In this document: piece by piece, positions 44,534-52,856 of the stretch
Layout of the letters: each line of letters begins with the position of its first letter
How positions within the stretch are numbered: position 1 is the first letter of the stretch
Origin: JACRAV01 sp964571235
GTDB lineage: Bacteria > Zixibacteria > MSB-5A5 > GN15 > FEB-12
Reading direction: 5' to 3'
NCBI GenBank assembly: GCA_964571235.1
Contig: CAZNAI010000007.1
Location: 269,177 to 333,176 of the forward strand
DNA: 64,000 nucleotides
The notes under the pieces: model-generated
Told to the model about the DNA's origin: nothing
Databases searched by the model: none
What the model saw: only the letters and a program-made list of their open reading frames with translations
Translations under genes and position numbers: made by a program

Positions 44534-44902
44534 TCACGCGTGCGGAGGGGTAGGACCACCCTGATGTTCGCGGGCATATTTCGCCGCGATCGGGTAGTAG
44601 ATCAAAAACGCCAGTCCACCGAAAATCAACATCAGGCCGACCGTGCCGCCGTCGTTCATGTCGTACGGCAGGAACTGCGAGATAAGGGCCGCCGCGCCAA
44701 TGGCTACCAGCACCATACCCCATTTCAGGTTGGCCAGGTGGGAGTGGCCGTTGCCGGCCCCCCAGATATATCTGGCCTTTTCGTCGACCATTCCTTTTTC
44801 AATCAGTTTGTTGCGGAGCCGTGACTCGGACACGACCCGGACTATCCCGATGATTCCGCCGAAGATCACCAGTAGCACAAATACCGGAGTTAAGTCGCCC
44901 AT
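44534..44902 (-). CDS. Small membrane protein (DUF6249-like)
   Basis: 122 residues. Three hydrophobic helices: TPVFVLLVIFGGIIGIVRVV at the N-terminus, WGMVLVAIGAAALISQF and GTVGLMLIFGGLAFLIYY. The arrangement with a short charged loop (SRLRNKLIEKGMVDEKARY) matches DUF6249-type proteins that are often encoded beside ECF sigma factors, as here: a sigma/anti-sigma pair is divergent, 122 bases away. Perfect AGGAGG ribosome site 8 bases before the ATG. His/Pro-rich C-terminus. Function unknown; possibly part of that regulon. Confidence 0.65.
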   Translation of the reverse strand: MGDLTPVFVLLVIFGGIIGIVRVVSESRLRNKLIEKGMVDEKARYIWGAGNGHSHLANLKWGMVLVAIGAAALISQFLPYDMNDGGTVGLMLIFGGLAFLIYYPIAAKYAREHQGGPTPPHA

Positions 44903-44990
44903 ATGTTCCTCCTTTGGAAGGTTTGCTCAATTTCGTTCTTCTGCCCATAAGACCGCCCCGCACCCCCGTAAGTTGCAGTGGGGGAGAGTG

Positions 44991-45014
44991 CAACATTTCG
45001 AGCGGTCGACCGTC
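44991..45014 (+). promoter_or_regulatory. Putative ECF-type promoter of the second sigma operon
   Basis: CAAC (44991-44994), 16-base spacer, CGTCTAA (from 45011). Only about 10 bases separate the -10 from the ATG at 45025, so the mRNA would be nearly leaderless. Same pattern as the promoter at 40430-40454. Confidence 0.5.
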
Positions 45015-45024
45015 TAACTACCAT

Positions 45025-45609
45025 ATGGACGCCACCTTAGACCAATCGCTACCCCTTGTCGACGCCGTCCTGGCGGGCAACAAATCGGCCTATCGGGAAC
45101 TGATCAATCGCCACCGGCGACTGGTCGAGGTGATTGTGGCGCGTATGGTGGCCAATGAGGAAGACCGGCGGGATCTGGCACAGGAGATCTTCGTCAAAGT
45201 CTACGAACGTCTGGATCAGTTCCAACGAACAGCCAAGTTCTCCACCTGGATTTCACGGGTCGCGATCAACACCTGCCTAAACCACCTTGAGAAAAAGCGG
45301 GTGCCGCTCTACGAAGACGAAGTCACTAACGAGACCACCGTCGACGACTGCCAGCTCGATACCGAATCCCCGCATGAATTCGCCGAGGATCGCAATCTGG
45401 CTGTGCGGCTTTCTGAAGAGATAGACCGGCTCCCGGTTCTGCAGGGGACAATTCTCTCGCTCTATCATTTGCAGGAAATGTCGTATACCGAAATCTCCGG
45501 CCTTATGAAACTCCCGGAAGGGACAGTCAAAAGTTATTTGCATCGCGCCCGGAATCTCTTGAAACGCAGGCTCTCCGACAAGTACGCTCCGGAGGATCTA
45601 TGTCAGTAG
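45025..45609 (+). CDS. ECF-type RNA polymerase sigma factor
   Basis: 194 residues from ATG 45025 (MDATLDQSLPLVD); the upstream extension in this frame crosses the promoter and is rejected. Region 2: YRELINRHRRLVEVIVARM, DRRDLAQEIFVKVYERL, FSTWISRVAINTCLNHL; region 4: LPVLQGTILSLYHLQEM, SYTEISGLMKLPEGTVKSY, LHRARNLLKRRL. Overlaps the anti-sigma gene by ten bases. Distinct from the other two sigma factors in the window. Confidence 0.93.
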   Translation: MDATLDQSLPLVDAVLAGNKSAYRELINRHRRLVEVIVARMVANEEDRRDLAQEIFVKVYERLDQFQRTAKFSTWISRVAINTCLNHLEKKRVPLYEDEVTNETTVDDCQLDTESPHEFAEDRNLAVRLSEEIDRLPVLQGTILSLYHLQEMSYTEISGLMKLPEGTVKSYLHRARNLLKRRLSDKYAPEDLCQ

Positions 45610-46109
45610 AAAACCTCTGCCGGGCGACTTTGCAGGAGATGCTGGACCACGGCTCGCTTAGGTCCAAAGCGGCGGTGCATCATTTGCGCGTCTGCGGGCA
45701 TTGCCGCGCCCAGTTTACTTCGTTTGCCCATGCCTGGTCGCAAATGGGGTCGGCCGGCTCGGCACGATCTGATGATCGATTCGCCGATCAGGTCTTTGGC
45801 CGGATTGAACACCGTGCTCGTCGTCGTCAATTTCTACGCGGCACGGTCTATGTCTTTGCGTCGATGATCGCGGCGACCGTGGCCTATTACTATGCCGGCG
45901 CCGAGATCTACCAAAATGCTCTGGTTCCTGTCTGGCAGGTACTTGTGAGTGCGGCGGTCAAACTTCCGACTATTGCCGTCTCCCTCTACACAGCTTTCAA
46001 AAGCATATGTACCGGCCCAGTGGTGGTTGCATTGGCCGCCGGTGTGGCGGTTGTCTGGGTGGCGATGCTTGACCGCGTCGCATCGTACATTCGTCTTCAC
46101 CGGGCGTAG
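45600..46109 (+). CDS. Zinc-finger anti-sigma factor, membrane protein
   Basis: 169 residues. ZAS-type zinc site C7 ... H28-x3-C32-x2-C35 (HHLRVCGHCRAQF) for binding the sigma factor. Two or three hydrophobic segments: GTVYVFASMIAATVAYYYAG, LVSAAVKLPTIAVSLY and GPVVVALAAGVAVVWVAML. Ribosome site lies within the end of the sigma gene. Followed by a strong terminator, so the operon has two genes. Confidence 0.85.
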   Translation: MSVENLCRATLQEMLDHGSLRSKAAVHHLRVCGHCRAQFTSFAHAWSQMGSAGSARSDDRFADQVFGRIEHRARRRQFLRGTVYVFASMIAATVAYYYAGAEIYQNALVPVWQVLVSAAVKLPTIAVSLYTAFKSICTGPVVVALAAGVAVVWVAMLDRVASYIRLHRA

Positions 46110-46134
46110 TTATAGTATTGCGGTACAAATAGAA

Positions 46135-46155
46135 AGAGCGGCCGGCGGCCGCTCT
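46135..46155. terminator. Terminator between convergent genes
   Basis: Nine-bp perfect stem AGAGCGGCC / GGCCGCTCT with loop GGC, followed by a run of seven T on the plus strand; TTTCTATTT follows on the minus strand, so it probably serves both genes. Confidence 0.9.
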
Positions 46156-46180
46156 TTTTTTGTTTTGGCGATTTTCTCGG

Positions 46181-47614
46181 TTACAAGCAAAATGCCAGCG
46201 GAGTGAATGAGATATACAGGTAGTCGATCAGCGACGACAAATCGGCGATATCAACATTCCCGTCAAGAGAACCGTCGCAGTTCGCCTCCGAATAGCAGGC
46301 CAGCGGTATGAACGAGATATAGAGGTAATCAATCATGGCACTCAGGTCTGAAATATCAACATTCTGGTCGACCGACGCGTCAACGTTGCCCGCCGAACCA
46401 GCGCAACAGGCGGTCGATCCACATGCGCTGGGGACTCCGTTTGGGACTATCTTTGACACCTTTCCAGAGTTGTAGCCACAGATGTACAACTCGCCTCGCG
46501 CATCCTCGCCAAACGACGACAGGTCAAACGACCCTACAGCCCCCGCGAGTTCAGCAGTGTGGGTAACCGAATCAAACACCACCGTGCCATTGTAGCGCAG
46601 TGACACAATTTCGCCAGTGCAGAAGTCGCCGTAGAAGTACGCGCCTACCAGATCGGGGATCGCACATCCGCGATACACATACCCGCCGGTGATCGAACAT
46701 CGTCCCGAATTGTGAGTGTACGTCACGACTGGCGACGTGAGTCCGCTCAGAGACTCACACCCGGAGTTTGGATTGTAGCAGTTATTCCCTTCCTTCAGTC
46801 GCCACCCATAGTTCTTAGCGACCATATCGCCGGCCGCCTGCCAGTCGATTTCTTCCACCGCCCCCTGACCGACATCGGCAATCCACAAATGGCCGGTGGC
46901 GCGATCGAATGAGAAACGCCACGGATTGCGAAGTCCCCAGGCCCAGATTTCCGGTCGAGCCGAATCAGCCGGCACACCGACAAACGGATTACTGCTCGGA
47001 ATCTGATACCCCGGCGAATTACGAACATCAATGCGCAATATCTTGCCAAGCAACGAATCCAGATTCTGTGCCCTGTTTTGAGGATCGCCACCGGAGCCAC
47101 CGTCACCCATGCCGATATACAGCATACTGTCAGTCGGCGAAAAGGCCATCATGCCGCCATTATGGTTGGAGTACGGTTGCGCAACCACCAGGAGCGTTTC
47201 TACCGTCGGATCAGCGATATCCGAACCAATGGACGCGTGGGCGCGAGCGATCACCGAGTTGCCGTCGGGCAAACCGGTATAGCTCACATAAAATATCCCT
47301 GTAGAGTCAAAGTCGGGTCCAAACGCCAACCCAAGCAGACCCTGCTCACTCCCGTCGCTCTTGATTGCCGAGGAGAGGTTTAGAAATGGCGCGCCAAGAA
47401 GAGTGCCGTTCTTGACTATCCGAATCTGTCCCGGTTTTTCAATAATAAACACACGCGCGGTGTCGGTGAGTGGCGCGGTGACAAGCACCGGACGATCCAG
47501 TCCGGTAGCGAATGGCACCGCCTTTATGGCTGTTCCGGCATGGCTGGTGATCGATTGGTCGGAACTGCAACCAAAAGTCAGCACTGCCAATAGTACGAGT
47601 CGCGAAATCTGCAT
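46181..47614 (-). CDS. Exported PQQ-type sugar dehydrogenase with dockerin-like repeats
   Basis: 477 residues. Signal peptide, possibly a lipoprotein (LTFGC, C16). Residues about 25-390 are a six-bladed glucose/sorbosone dehydrogenase propeller: GLDRPVLVTAP, EKPGQIRIVKNG, GSEQGLLGLAFGPDF, YSNHNGGMMAFSPTDSMLYI, GMGDGGSGGDPQNRAQN, GLRNPWRFSFD, ADVGQGAVEEID. Such enzymes oxidise sugars with PQQ and Ca. The C-terminal 75 residues hold two dockerin-like units (NVDISDLSAMIDYLYISF and NVDIADLSSLIDYLYISF) with Asp-rich loops and cysteine spacers, a signature I associate with Zixibacteria. They may dock to cohesin-like surface proteins. Confidence 0.9.
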   Translation of the reverse strand: MQISRLVLLAVLTFGCSSDQSITSHAGTAIKAVPFATGLDRPVLVTAPLTDTARVFIIEKPGQIRIVKNGTLLGAPFLNLSSAIKSDGSEQGLLGLAFGPDFDSTGIFYVSYTGLPDGNSVIARAHASIGSDIADPTVETLLVVAQPYSNHNGGMMAFSPTDSMLYIGMGDGGSGGDPQNRAQNLDSLLGKILRIDVRNSPGYQIPSSNPFVGVPADSARPEIWAWGLRNPWRFSFDRATGHLWIADVGQGAVEEIDWQAAGDMVAKNYGWRLKEGNNCYNPNSGCESLSGLTSPVVTYTHNSGRCSITGGYVYRGCAIPDLVGAYFYGDFCTGEIVSLRYNGTVVFDSVTHTAELAGAVGSFDLSSFGEDARGELYICGYNSGKVSKIVPNGVPSACGSTACCAGSAGNVDASVDQNVDISDLSAMIDYLYISFIPLACYSEANCDGSLDGNVDIADLSSLIDYLYISFTPLAFCL

Positions 47615-47695
47615 CTATCTTCCTCTCACATCAGGTTCCCAGCATCACTTGAATGGTAAATCTCCACAATGTCCGCCGATAGGAATTATCGTGGA

Positions 47696-47724
47696 ATATT
47701 GTTAGGACAGTGTTATAACAATAT
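47696..47724. promoter_or_regulatory. AT-rich palindromic operator candidate upstream of the sugar dehydrogenase
   Basis: ATATTGTT (47696-47703) and AACAATAT (47717-47724) are perfect inverted repeats 13 bases apart, and TGTTATAACA (47711-47720) is itself a perfect palindrome. It lies 82 bases upstream of the minus-strand start at 47614. Promoter boxes are not clear. Confidence 0.4.
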
Positions 47725-47758
47725 GCAGGAACGACAGTTCCCGCTAAGCGTGAAACTA

Positions 47759-48601
47759 CTACAATATCTTGTATTTCGAGATTCTGTCAAGGCGAAAAGT
47801 GCGCTCGGACTGCGATCTTAAGCAGTACGCAACGATATAGTGAACCGATCCCAACCGGTGAACCTGTAACGGCCGAATCACTCGTGCTGATTCCCCCGAC
47901 CCGACACTTTGGTAAACAATTTCAACTTCAGTCCCGCTTTCGACGGCCGCCGATAAATCGGCGTACGCAGAGGGTAGCTCCGCCTTTTCAGCCCGCCAAT
48001 CGGCTAGAGTAGCGACGGCCATCTGTGCCTTCAGCTCATCCGCAGTATTGATAGTCGGAATGCGCTGGGTCGCGATTTGAAAAAGACGGCGCACCAGTTG
48101 GGCATCGGACAGTCCGCGATGTTCCTGACTCTGCGCAACTCCAAAATGCCGTGAGAGCGAAATGAGCGAATACGAAGCCAGGCCGGGGAAGTACCTGCGA
48201 AAAATATCAACCGTGTCCAGCACGAGATTCTGCGGCATCTCCATTTTCGCGCGGTCCATTTCGTTGCCGACAAACGATATATCAAACGGCGCGTTGTGAG
48301 CTATCAATATCGAATCAGTGCCGCAGAAATCGGCAAACTCTCGCAGTGCTATTGCTGAGTCCGGCGCTGTCGCAACCTGCTGATCGGTAATACCGTGAAC
48401 TGCGGTTGCCTCGGCCGGGATTCGCCTCTGCGGGTTTATCAGCGACTGAAACTCTTCAACGTGATCTGACCCCAATCGAAATTTGACCGCCGCAATCTCG
48501 ACCAATCGATTCGAGATAGCCCACAGGCCGGTCGTCTCGGTGTCAAACGCCACAAACGTAGCCCGTCCAAGCAAATCGACCCGGTTACTTTCAAAGTCCA
48601 T
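47759..48601 (-). CDS. DEDDh exonuclease fused to a WYL-type domain
   Basis: 280 residues from ATG 48601 (MDFESNRVDL), which has GAGGGA about ten bases upstream; ATG 48628 would place that site inside the gene. N-terminal DnaQ-like exonuclease (about 10-180): Exo I FDTETTGL, Exo II NAPFDISF, Exo III HRGLSDAQL. C-terminal part (about 215-280) reads VEIVYQSVGSGESARVI, RPLQVHRLGSVHYIVAY, then RTFRLDRI, a WYL domain with HYI in place of WYL. WYL domains sense nucleic acids or nucleotides and often control repair or defence genes. Likely a DNA repair or surveillance nuclease. No defence genes are adjacent. Confidence 0.82.
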   Translation of the reverse strand: MDFESNRVDLLGRATFVAFDTETTGLWAISNRLVEIAAVKFRLGSDHVEEFQSLINPQRRIPAEATAVHGITDQQVATAPDSAIALREFADFCGTDSILIAHNAPFDISFVGNEMDRAKMEMPQNLVLDTVDIFRRYFPGLASYSLISLSRHFGVAQSQEHRGLSDAQLVRRLFQIATQRIPTINTADELKAQMAVATLADWRAEKAELPSAYADLSAAVESGTEVEIVYQSVGSGESARVIRPLQVHRLGSVHYIVAYCLRSQSERTFRLDRISKYKIL

Positions 48602-48676
48602 ACGGCAATTTCCCTCTTTTTCCACCAATTGACAACCGGCATTTGAGTCTTATCTTTACCGGAGAGGAAGTAAGCA

Positions 48677-48775
48677 ATGTACCATCTTTCCAATCGCCAG
48701 ATTCACACCGATCCGGTTGATTCCTTTGCCCGCAAGTACAACGCCCTGTGCGCCTCCGGCCTTCAGGACGAGTAG
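48677..48775 (+). CDS. Possible small protein, 32 residues
   Basis: ATG 48677 is preceded by GGAGAGG (48661-48667) and the frame runs to TAG 48773-48775. It begins MYHLSNRQIHTDPVDSFARK and ends CASGLQDE. It sits alone between the exonuclease and the ammonia-lyase. The ribosome site is the main support; the frame could be chance. Confidence 0.3.
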   Translation: MYHLSNRQIHTDPVDSFARKYNALCASGLQDE

Positions 48776-48855
48776 TTCGTCGGCCCATCATCGCGCTTTT
48801 CTCAATTCCCAAAATCGTTAACGTCTTGTCAGACTAGTATAGAGGAGAAGGTATC

Positions 48856-50397
48856 ATGAGTGCCCAGGTTGTTACCATCAACGGTCAGGATATGACAGTC
48901 GAGCGGTTGGCCGCGATCTGTTACGAGTCGGCCAAAGTAAAAATCGCCCCCAAATCATTGTCAGCGGTCAAAGCCAATCGCAAAGTGATCGAGCGCAAGG
49001 TTGCCGCCGGAGTCCCCATTTACGGCGTCACCACCGGGATCGGCGAATTCGCCCGCATCTCTATCAACGCCACCCAAAGCGCCGAACTGCAAAAACGAAT
49101 TGTTTATTCCCATTCTGCCGCTGTCGGCAAAGAGATTCCGGAATGCGACGTCCGCGCCGCAATGGCCCTTCGGCTTAACATGCTCTGCAAAGGTTTTTCC
49201 GGTGTCCGGCCGGTAATTGTCGAAACGCTGGCCGCCATGCTCAACAAGGGGGTGCATCCGGTCATCAACGAGAAAGGTTCGCTCGGCACCTCGGGTGATC
49301 TGTCGCCGCTTTCCCAAATGGCCGAGGTCGTAATGGGAGAGGGGAGAGCAATCTACAAAGGTCGACGCATGTCTGGCGGGGCCGCGATGAAAGCCGCAGG
49401 CATCAAGCCTGTCACGCTCACCTACAAAGAAGGACTCGGCCTCATTAACGGCACCCAGGCCTTTACGGGTGTCGGCGCACTGGCCATTCACTCCTCGCGT
49501 CTGCTCTCCAAAAACGCCATCATCGCCGCCGGCTTCACCGTCGACTGCATCAGCTCTACGTCAGCCTTCTCCGCCTTTGATCCGCGTGTCCACAAGATTC
49601 GCAATCATCGCGGGCAACAAGTGGTCGCCGAGAATATTCGCCGTCTGATCGCCGGTACCAAAACGCTCCCCGGCAACAAAGCCAAAGTGCAGGACGCCTA
49701 CTCGCTCCGGTGCATTCCGCAAATTCTCGGCGCATCCCTTGACGCACTTGATCATGTCACCACCACTCACCTGTGCGAAATGAACGGTGTCTCGGACAAC
49801 CCGCTCTTTTTTACCGCTGACGATGTCTATCTGGCCGCTGGCAACTTCCACGGTCAGCCCGTGGCCATGACCCAGGATTATCTGGCCATCGCGATATCCG
49901 AATTCGCCTCGCTTGCCGAACGACACACCAACCGACTGCTAAACCCGGTCCTCTCCGGACTGCCCGACTTTCTCGTCGAAGGTAAAGGGCTCAACTCGGG
50001 GCTAATGGTCTCTCAGTACACTTCGGCGGCGCTCGTGTCAGAAAACAAAATTCTGTCGCATCCCGCTGTTGTCGACAGCATTTCTGTTTCGGCCGATCAG
50101 GAAGACCATGTCTGTATGGGATCGGTCTCGGCGATGAAACTCACCGACGTCATCCGCAACACGGAAATCGTCGTCGCGATTCAACTGTTGTGTTGTGCCC
50201 AGGCAATGGATTTCCGTCGCCCGCTTACTGGCGGCAAAGGAAGCGAAGCGGCTTACAAAGTCATCCGCTCGAAAGTCAAACGGCTGATCAACGACCGGGT
50301 GTTGTACCCCGATATCAACGCGGTCACTGATTTAGTCCGCGACGGTTCCATCGTCGCCGCAGTCGAAAAAGCCGTCGGTCCGATCAAGCTGTATTAG
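48856..50397 (+). CDS. hutH: Histidine ammonia-lyase family enzyme (MIO type)
   Basis: 513 residues. Aromatic amino-acid lyases remove ammonia with an MIO cofactor made from an internal Ala-Ser-Gly. Here the site is GSLGTSGDLSPLSQMAE with T145-S146-G147, an Ala-to-Thr change. Other active-site elements are kept: Y56 in YGVTTGIGEF, GLINGTQAF, QDAYSLRCIPQILG, DNPLFF and SADQEDHVCMGS. The Ser-His pair (S85-H86, YSHSAAVG) is the histidine-type selectivity motif, so histidine to urocanate is the best guess; a phenylalanine or tyrosine lyase/aminomutase remains possible. No other hut genes are near. Ribosome site AGGAGAAGG. Followed by a terminator-like palindrome. Confidence 0.85.
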   Translation: MSAQVVTINGQDMTVERLAAICYESAKVKIAPKSLSAVKANRKVIERKVAAGVPIYGVTTGIGEFARISINATQSAELQKRIVYSHSAAVGKEIPECDVRAAMALRLNMLCKGFSGVRPVIVETLAAMLNKGVHPVINEKGSLGTSGDLSPLSQMAEVVMGEGRAIYKGRRMSGGAAMKAAGIKPVTLTYKEGLGLINGTQAFTGVGALAIHSSRLLSKNAIIAAGFTVDCISSTSAFSAFDPRVHKIRNHRGQQVVAENIRRLIAGTKTLPGNKAKVQDAYSLRCIPQILGASLDALDHVTTTHLCEMNGVSDNPLFFTADDVYLAAGNFHGQPVAMTQDYLAIAISEFASLAERHTNRLLNPVLSGLPDFLVEGKGLNSGLMVSQYTSAALVSENKILSHPAVVDSISVSADQEDHVCMGSVSAMKLTDVIRNTEIVVAIQLLCCAQAMDFRRPLTGGKGSEAAYKVIRSKVKRLINDRVLYPDINAVTDLVRDGSIVAAVEKAVGPIKLY

Positions 50398-50410
50398 TCT
50401 TATTTGGTGG

Positions 50411-50433
50411 GGGGCAGGCATCCTGCCTGCCCC
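50411..50433 (+). terminator. Terminator-like palindrome after the ammonia-lyase gene
   Basis: Nine-bp stem GGGGCAGGC / GCCTGCCCC, loop ATCCT, then TTTT. The core GGCAGGCATCCTGCCTGCC is also found at 63532-63550, so it is a dispersed palindrome. Confidence 0.8.
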
Positions 50434-50451
50434 TTTTCATAGACATTTGCG

Positions 50452-50475
50452 GTGTCAGGCCTCCCGGCCTGACAC
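50452..50475 (+). repeat. GTGTCAGGC palindromic repeat
   Basis: GGTGTCAGGC-CTCCCG-GCCTGACAC; same arms as the terminator at 38322-38347. Confidence 0.7.
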
Positions 50476-50488
50476 TGGTTTCATCCGC

Positions 50489-50579
50489 TGTAGGGCGGGT
50501 CCGTCTTCTAACCCGCCTACTTCTTTGTAGGTCGGCGTTCCGACAGCGCGTCATCTGACGTGCTGGAGAAACCCGACAC
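50489..50579 (+). repeat. Two adjacent TAGG-type palindromic repeats
   Basis: First element (50489-50520): TGTAGGGCGGGTCC, loop GTCTTC, TAACCCGCCTAC. Second (50525-50579): TGTAGGTCGGCGTTCCGACA then a CGCGTCA/TGACGTG hairpin and GAGAAACCCGACA, the same framing as 43661-43722. They fill the gap before the stop of the minus-strand gene at 50585. Confidence 0.7.
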
Positions 50580-50584
50580 TCTTG

Positions 50585-52597
50585 TCACAGCTTCGCCTCC
50601 GGCCTTGGCGTCGACAACTGATCGGCCACCTGAAAGAATACTCGCAATCGGCGTCTCATCGCGCCGACTGCGCTTTCATTTTGCGTCGAAATATCAGCAT
50701 CCGATATTGAATCTGCCGTCCGCGAGACCAACGAAGTACGCGTGCGAAAATCGTCACGATACATGAACCGCCTCTCAATCATCCCGCCATTATTGGCATC
50801 GTTGACGAAAGCAAACCCGCTGTCAGACACATCAAACAAGTTTCTCCCCCAACTCTCGTGTTCATATTCGCCACCCAACACCCCCATCAGCGTCGGAATG
50901 ACATCAATCTGCCCGCCTTCATTCCGGACTATTGCGGCCGAATCTCCGAGCAACTTCGGCGCATAAATCAACATCGGTATCTGAAATCCAAGAGGATCGA
51001 GCAGAAATCTATCCCCGCCCCGCTTGCAATGATCCGACACGAACACATAGACAGTCGAATCAAAAGCCGAGTGCGACTCAAACTGCGCAACAAAATCGCC
51101 AATCGCCTTGTCGGCGTAGAGCTGAACATTGTAAAGCCGCGACGTATCCGAGTTGTCTTTGTATCGTTGAACTGTTGAGTCAGGCAGGTCAAACGGCTCA
51201 TGCAAAGAGAGAGTGAAGACCGTCAAATTGAACGGACGGGGAAGAGTATCGATCATAGTAACCAGTCGATCAAACACAACATGGTCCGGCACACCCCATT
51301 TGGCAAAGACATTCTCTTTACCAAAATAGGCATCGTCGAGCATCACATCGTACCCTTTGGTCGTCAGGAATCCCTGCATGTTGTCAAAAACGATATCGCC
51401 TCCATAGGCAAAGATGTTTTGATATCCGCGAACTTTGAGAATTTCCGAAATCGCTCGAAACGGATGCGCCGCGTTGTACCGCGTCATAATTGATCTACCC
51501 GGGAGTGACGGAAAACTGCAGAGTATCGCGCCGAGCCCGTAATTACTGCGTACACCGTTAGCGTAGAAGTCGGCGAACAGAATCCCGTGACTCGCAAGTG
51601 AATCAAATTGCGGCGTTAAGTCGCGTGGGTATCCCAAACATCCGGTCAATCGCCCCGACCAACTCTCCATGATAACAATCACGACATTGGCATTGAAACC
51701 CCACGGCGCGGGCTGTTGCTTGGTTATTCGCTTGAGAGATTTCTCCGGTTCCAACCATGTGTCATTCGGCTGGCCGAGCATTGCCTGCACCGTGTCGATC
51801 CCATCACTTAGCGGCACAAATGGAAACCGCTCCGACTCCGGCAAGTAACTTAGTCGTGGGTCATTCCCTTCTTCCATAGTCGCCCGACCGAGTGTATACA
51901 CGCCATTGAGGCCAAGCTGATTGATAAAATGATTGTCGCTCCAATACGCCACCGACCAGCCGATAGGGGAGAGGCCCGTCCGCCCGCGAATTCCCAGAAA
52001 TGTCAGAGCAAAGAAGACCACAAACCACGCCGGATATGCAAACCATCGCGCCTTGAATTCGATCGCCCGACTTGCACGCGTGAGCCTTCCGGTCCACCAC
52101 CAGATCACAACGGTAATCGCCGCCCATCCAAAAATGAATGGATAGAACATCGGATCGGAAAATATCAAATGCCAGAATGTCCGCCCCTCGCCGAAGTATT
52201 CGTACGCCAGAAAATTGAGATGACTTCCCAGTTCATGATAGAAGCGTGAGTCTGCAAGCAATACGAGCGTCGAAAGCGAGAAGACCGCCGTGAGATAAAT
52301 CCGTGTGCTCACCGAAACAAACTTGTTGCGCAGAGGAATCCAGGGGAGAAAAACCAGCAATGGCAGTAGTAGCCACAGAATTACTACTGTATCAAATCGC
52401 CATCCCACCGCAAACGCCCACACGATGTCAGTAATCGCCGCACCGTGAGACTGCTCTCGATTGACAACGAAAAAGACAAGTCTGCCAAGCTGAAAAATCA
52501 CAAACCCGGTCGCGTAGGACCAAAATAGGAGCCGAAACTGAGCGGGAAGGGAGATGCGATCGAATTGAGAAAAAGTCTTGGCGGAGAAACGGTTCAT
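50585..52597 (-). CDS. LtaS-like membrane sulfatase-fold phosphotransferase
   Basis: 670 residues. Five hydrophobic helices in the first 210 residues (for example FVIFQLGRLVFFVV, TVVILWLLLPLLVFLPWIPL, YLTAVFSLSTLVLLADS, FIFGWAAITVVIWWW, AWFVVFFALTFLGI), then a large periplasmic sulfatase-fold domain: NVVIVIMESWSGRLTG (metal-binding Glu), the nucleophile loop GVRSNYGLGAILCSFPSLPG, TLSLHEPFDLP, and metal site VFVSDHCKRGGD. The family includes lipoteichoic acid synthase and phosphoglycerol/phosphoethanolamine transferases that decorate cell-envelope glycans or lipids. Substrate unknown. Nucleophile is likely Ser of RSNYG. Stands alone on the minus strand. Confidence 0.85.
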   Translation of the reverse strand: MNRFSAKTFSQFDRISLPAQFRLLFWSYATGFVIFQLGRLVFFVVNREQSHGAAITDIVWAFAVGWRFDTVVILWLLLPLLVFLPWIPLRNKFVSVSTRIYLTAVFSLSTLVLLADSRFYHELGSHLNFLAYEYFGEGRTFWHLIFSDPMFYPFIFGWAAITVVIWWWTGRLTRASRAIEFKARWFAYPAWFVVFFALTFLGIRGRTGLSPIGWSVAYWSDNHFINQLGLNGVYTLGRATMEEGNDPRLSYLPESERFPFVPLSDGIDTVQAMLGQPNDTWLEPEKSLKRITKQQPAPWGFNANVVIVIMESWSGRLTGCLGYPRDLTPQFDSLASHGILFADFYANGVRSNYGLGAILCSFPSLPGRSIMTRYNAAHPFRAISEILKVRGYQNIFAYGGDIVFDNMQGFLTTKGYDVMLDDAYFGKENVFAKWGVPDHVVFDRLVTMIDTLPRPFNLTVFTLSLHEPFDLPDSTVQRYKDNSDTSRLYNVQLYADKAIGDFVAQFESHSAFDSTVYVFVSDHCKRGGDRFLLDPLGFQIPMLIYAPKLLGDSAAIVRNEGGQIDVIPTLMGVLGGEYEHESWGRNLFDVSDSGFAFVNDANNGGMIERRFMYRDDFRTRTSLVSRTADSISDADISTQNESAVGAMRRRLRVFFQVADQLSTPRPEAKL

Positions 52598-52677
52598 TGC
52601 TCCCCCAAGAAACTACTTCAAGTCACACAGTCAAGCTCGATACGAAGTGGCGTCTGGCGTCTCGCGTGACTCTCTTT

Positions 52678-52746
52678 GGCAATTGGTAGCCGACCGCTCC
52701 GCGGTAGGACGGAAGAAAGAGGCTTCGACAAGCTCAGCCTGAAGTC
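52678..52746 (+). repeat. Adjoining palindromic repeats (GGTAGCCGACCGC and TTCGACAAGCTCAG types)
   Basis: 52678-52712: AATTGGTAGCCGACCGCTCC then GCGGTAGGACGG, matched at 54541-54573. 52721-52746: GGCTTCGACAAGCTCAGCCT then GAAGTC, matched inverted or direct at 27542, 54317, 54357, 54475 and 55702. Confidence 0.7.
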
Positions 52747-52789
52747 AATTCGAAATTGTATCAGAACTTGTAAAGGAAACGGTTAGTTC

Positions 52790-52850
52790 TTGTAGGTCGA
52801 AACCCCTGCCGCGTCAGCGGTCGTCGGAACGGCGAGGTTTCGACATCTTG
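52790..52850 (+). repeat. TAGGTCGAAA...TTTCGACA long hairpin repeat, copy 1
   Basis: Outer arms TGTAGGTCGAAACC and GGTTTCGACA frame a variable GC-rich inner part. Ends six bases before the stop of the minus-strand ybjQ gene. Other copies: 55614-55681 and, inverted, 62742-62800. Confidence 0.75.
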
Positions 52851-52856
52851 TGCTTT

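Noticed and set aside
44914..45024. N-terminal extension of the second ECF sigma factor
   Set aside because: Covers the predicted ECF promoter and has no sigma-factor similarity; ATG 45025 fits the family.
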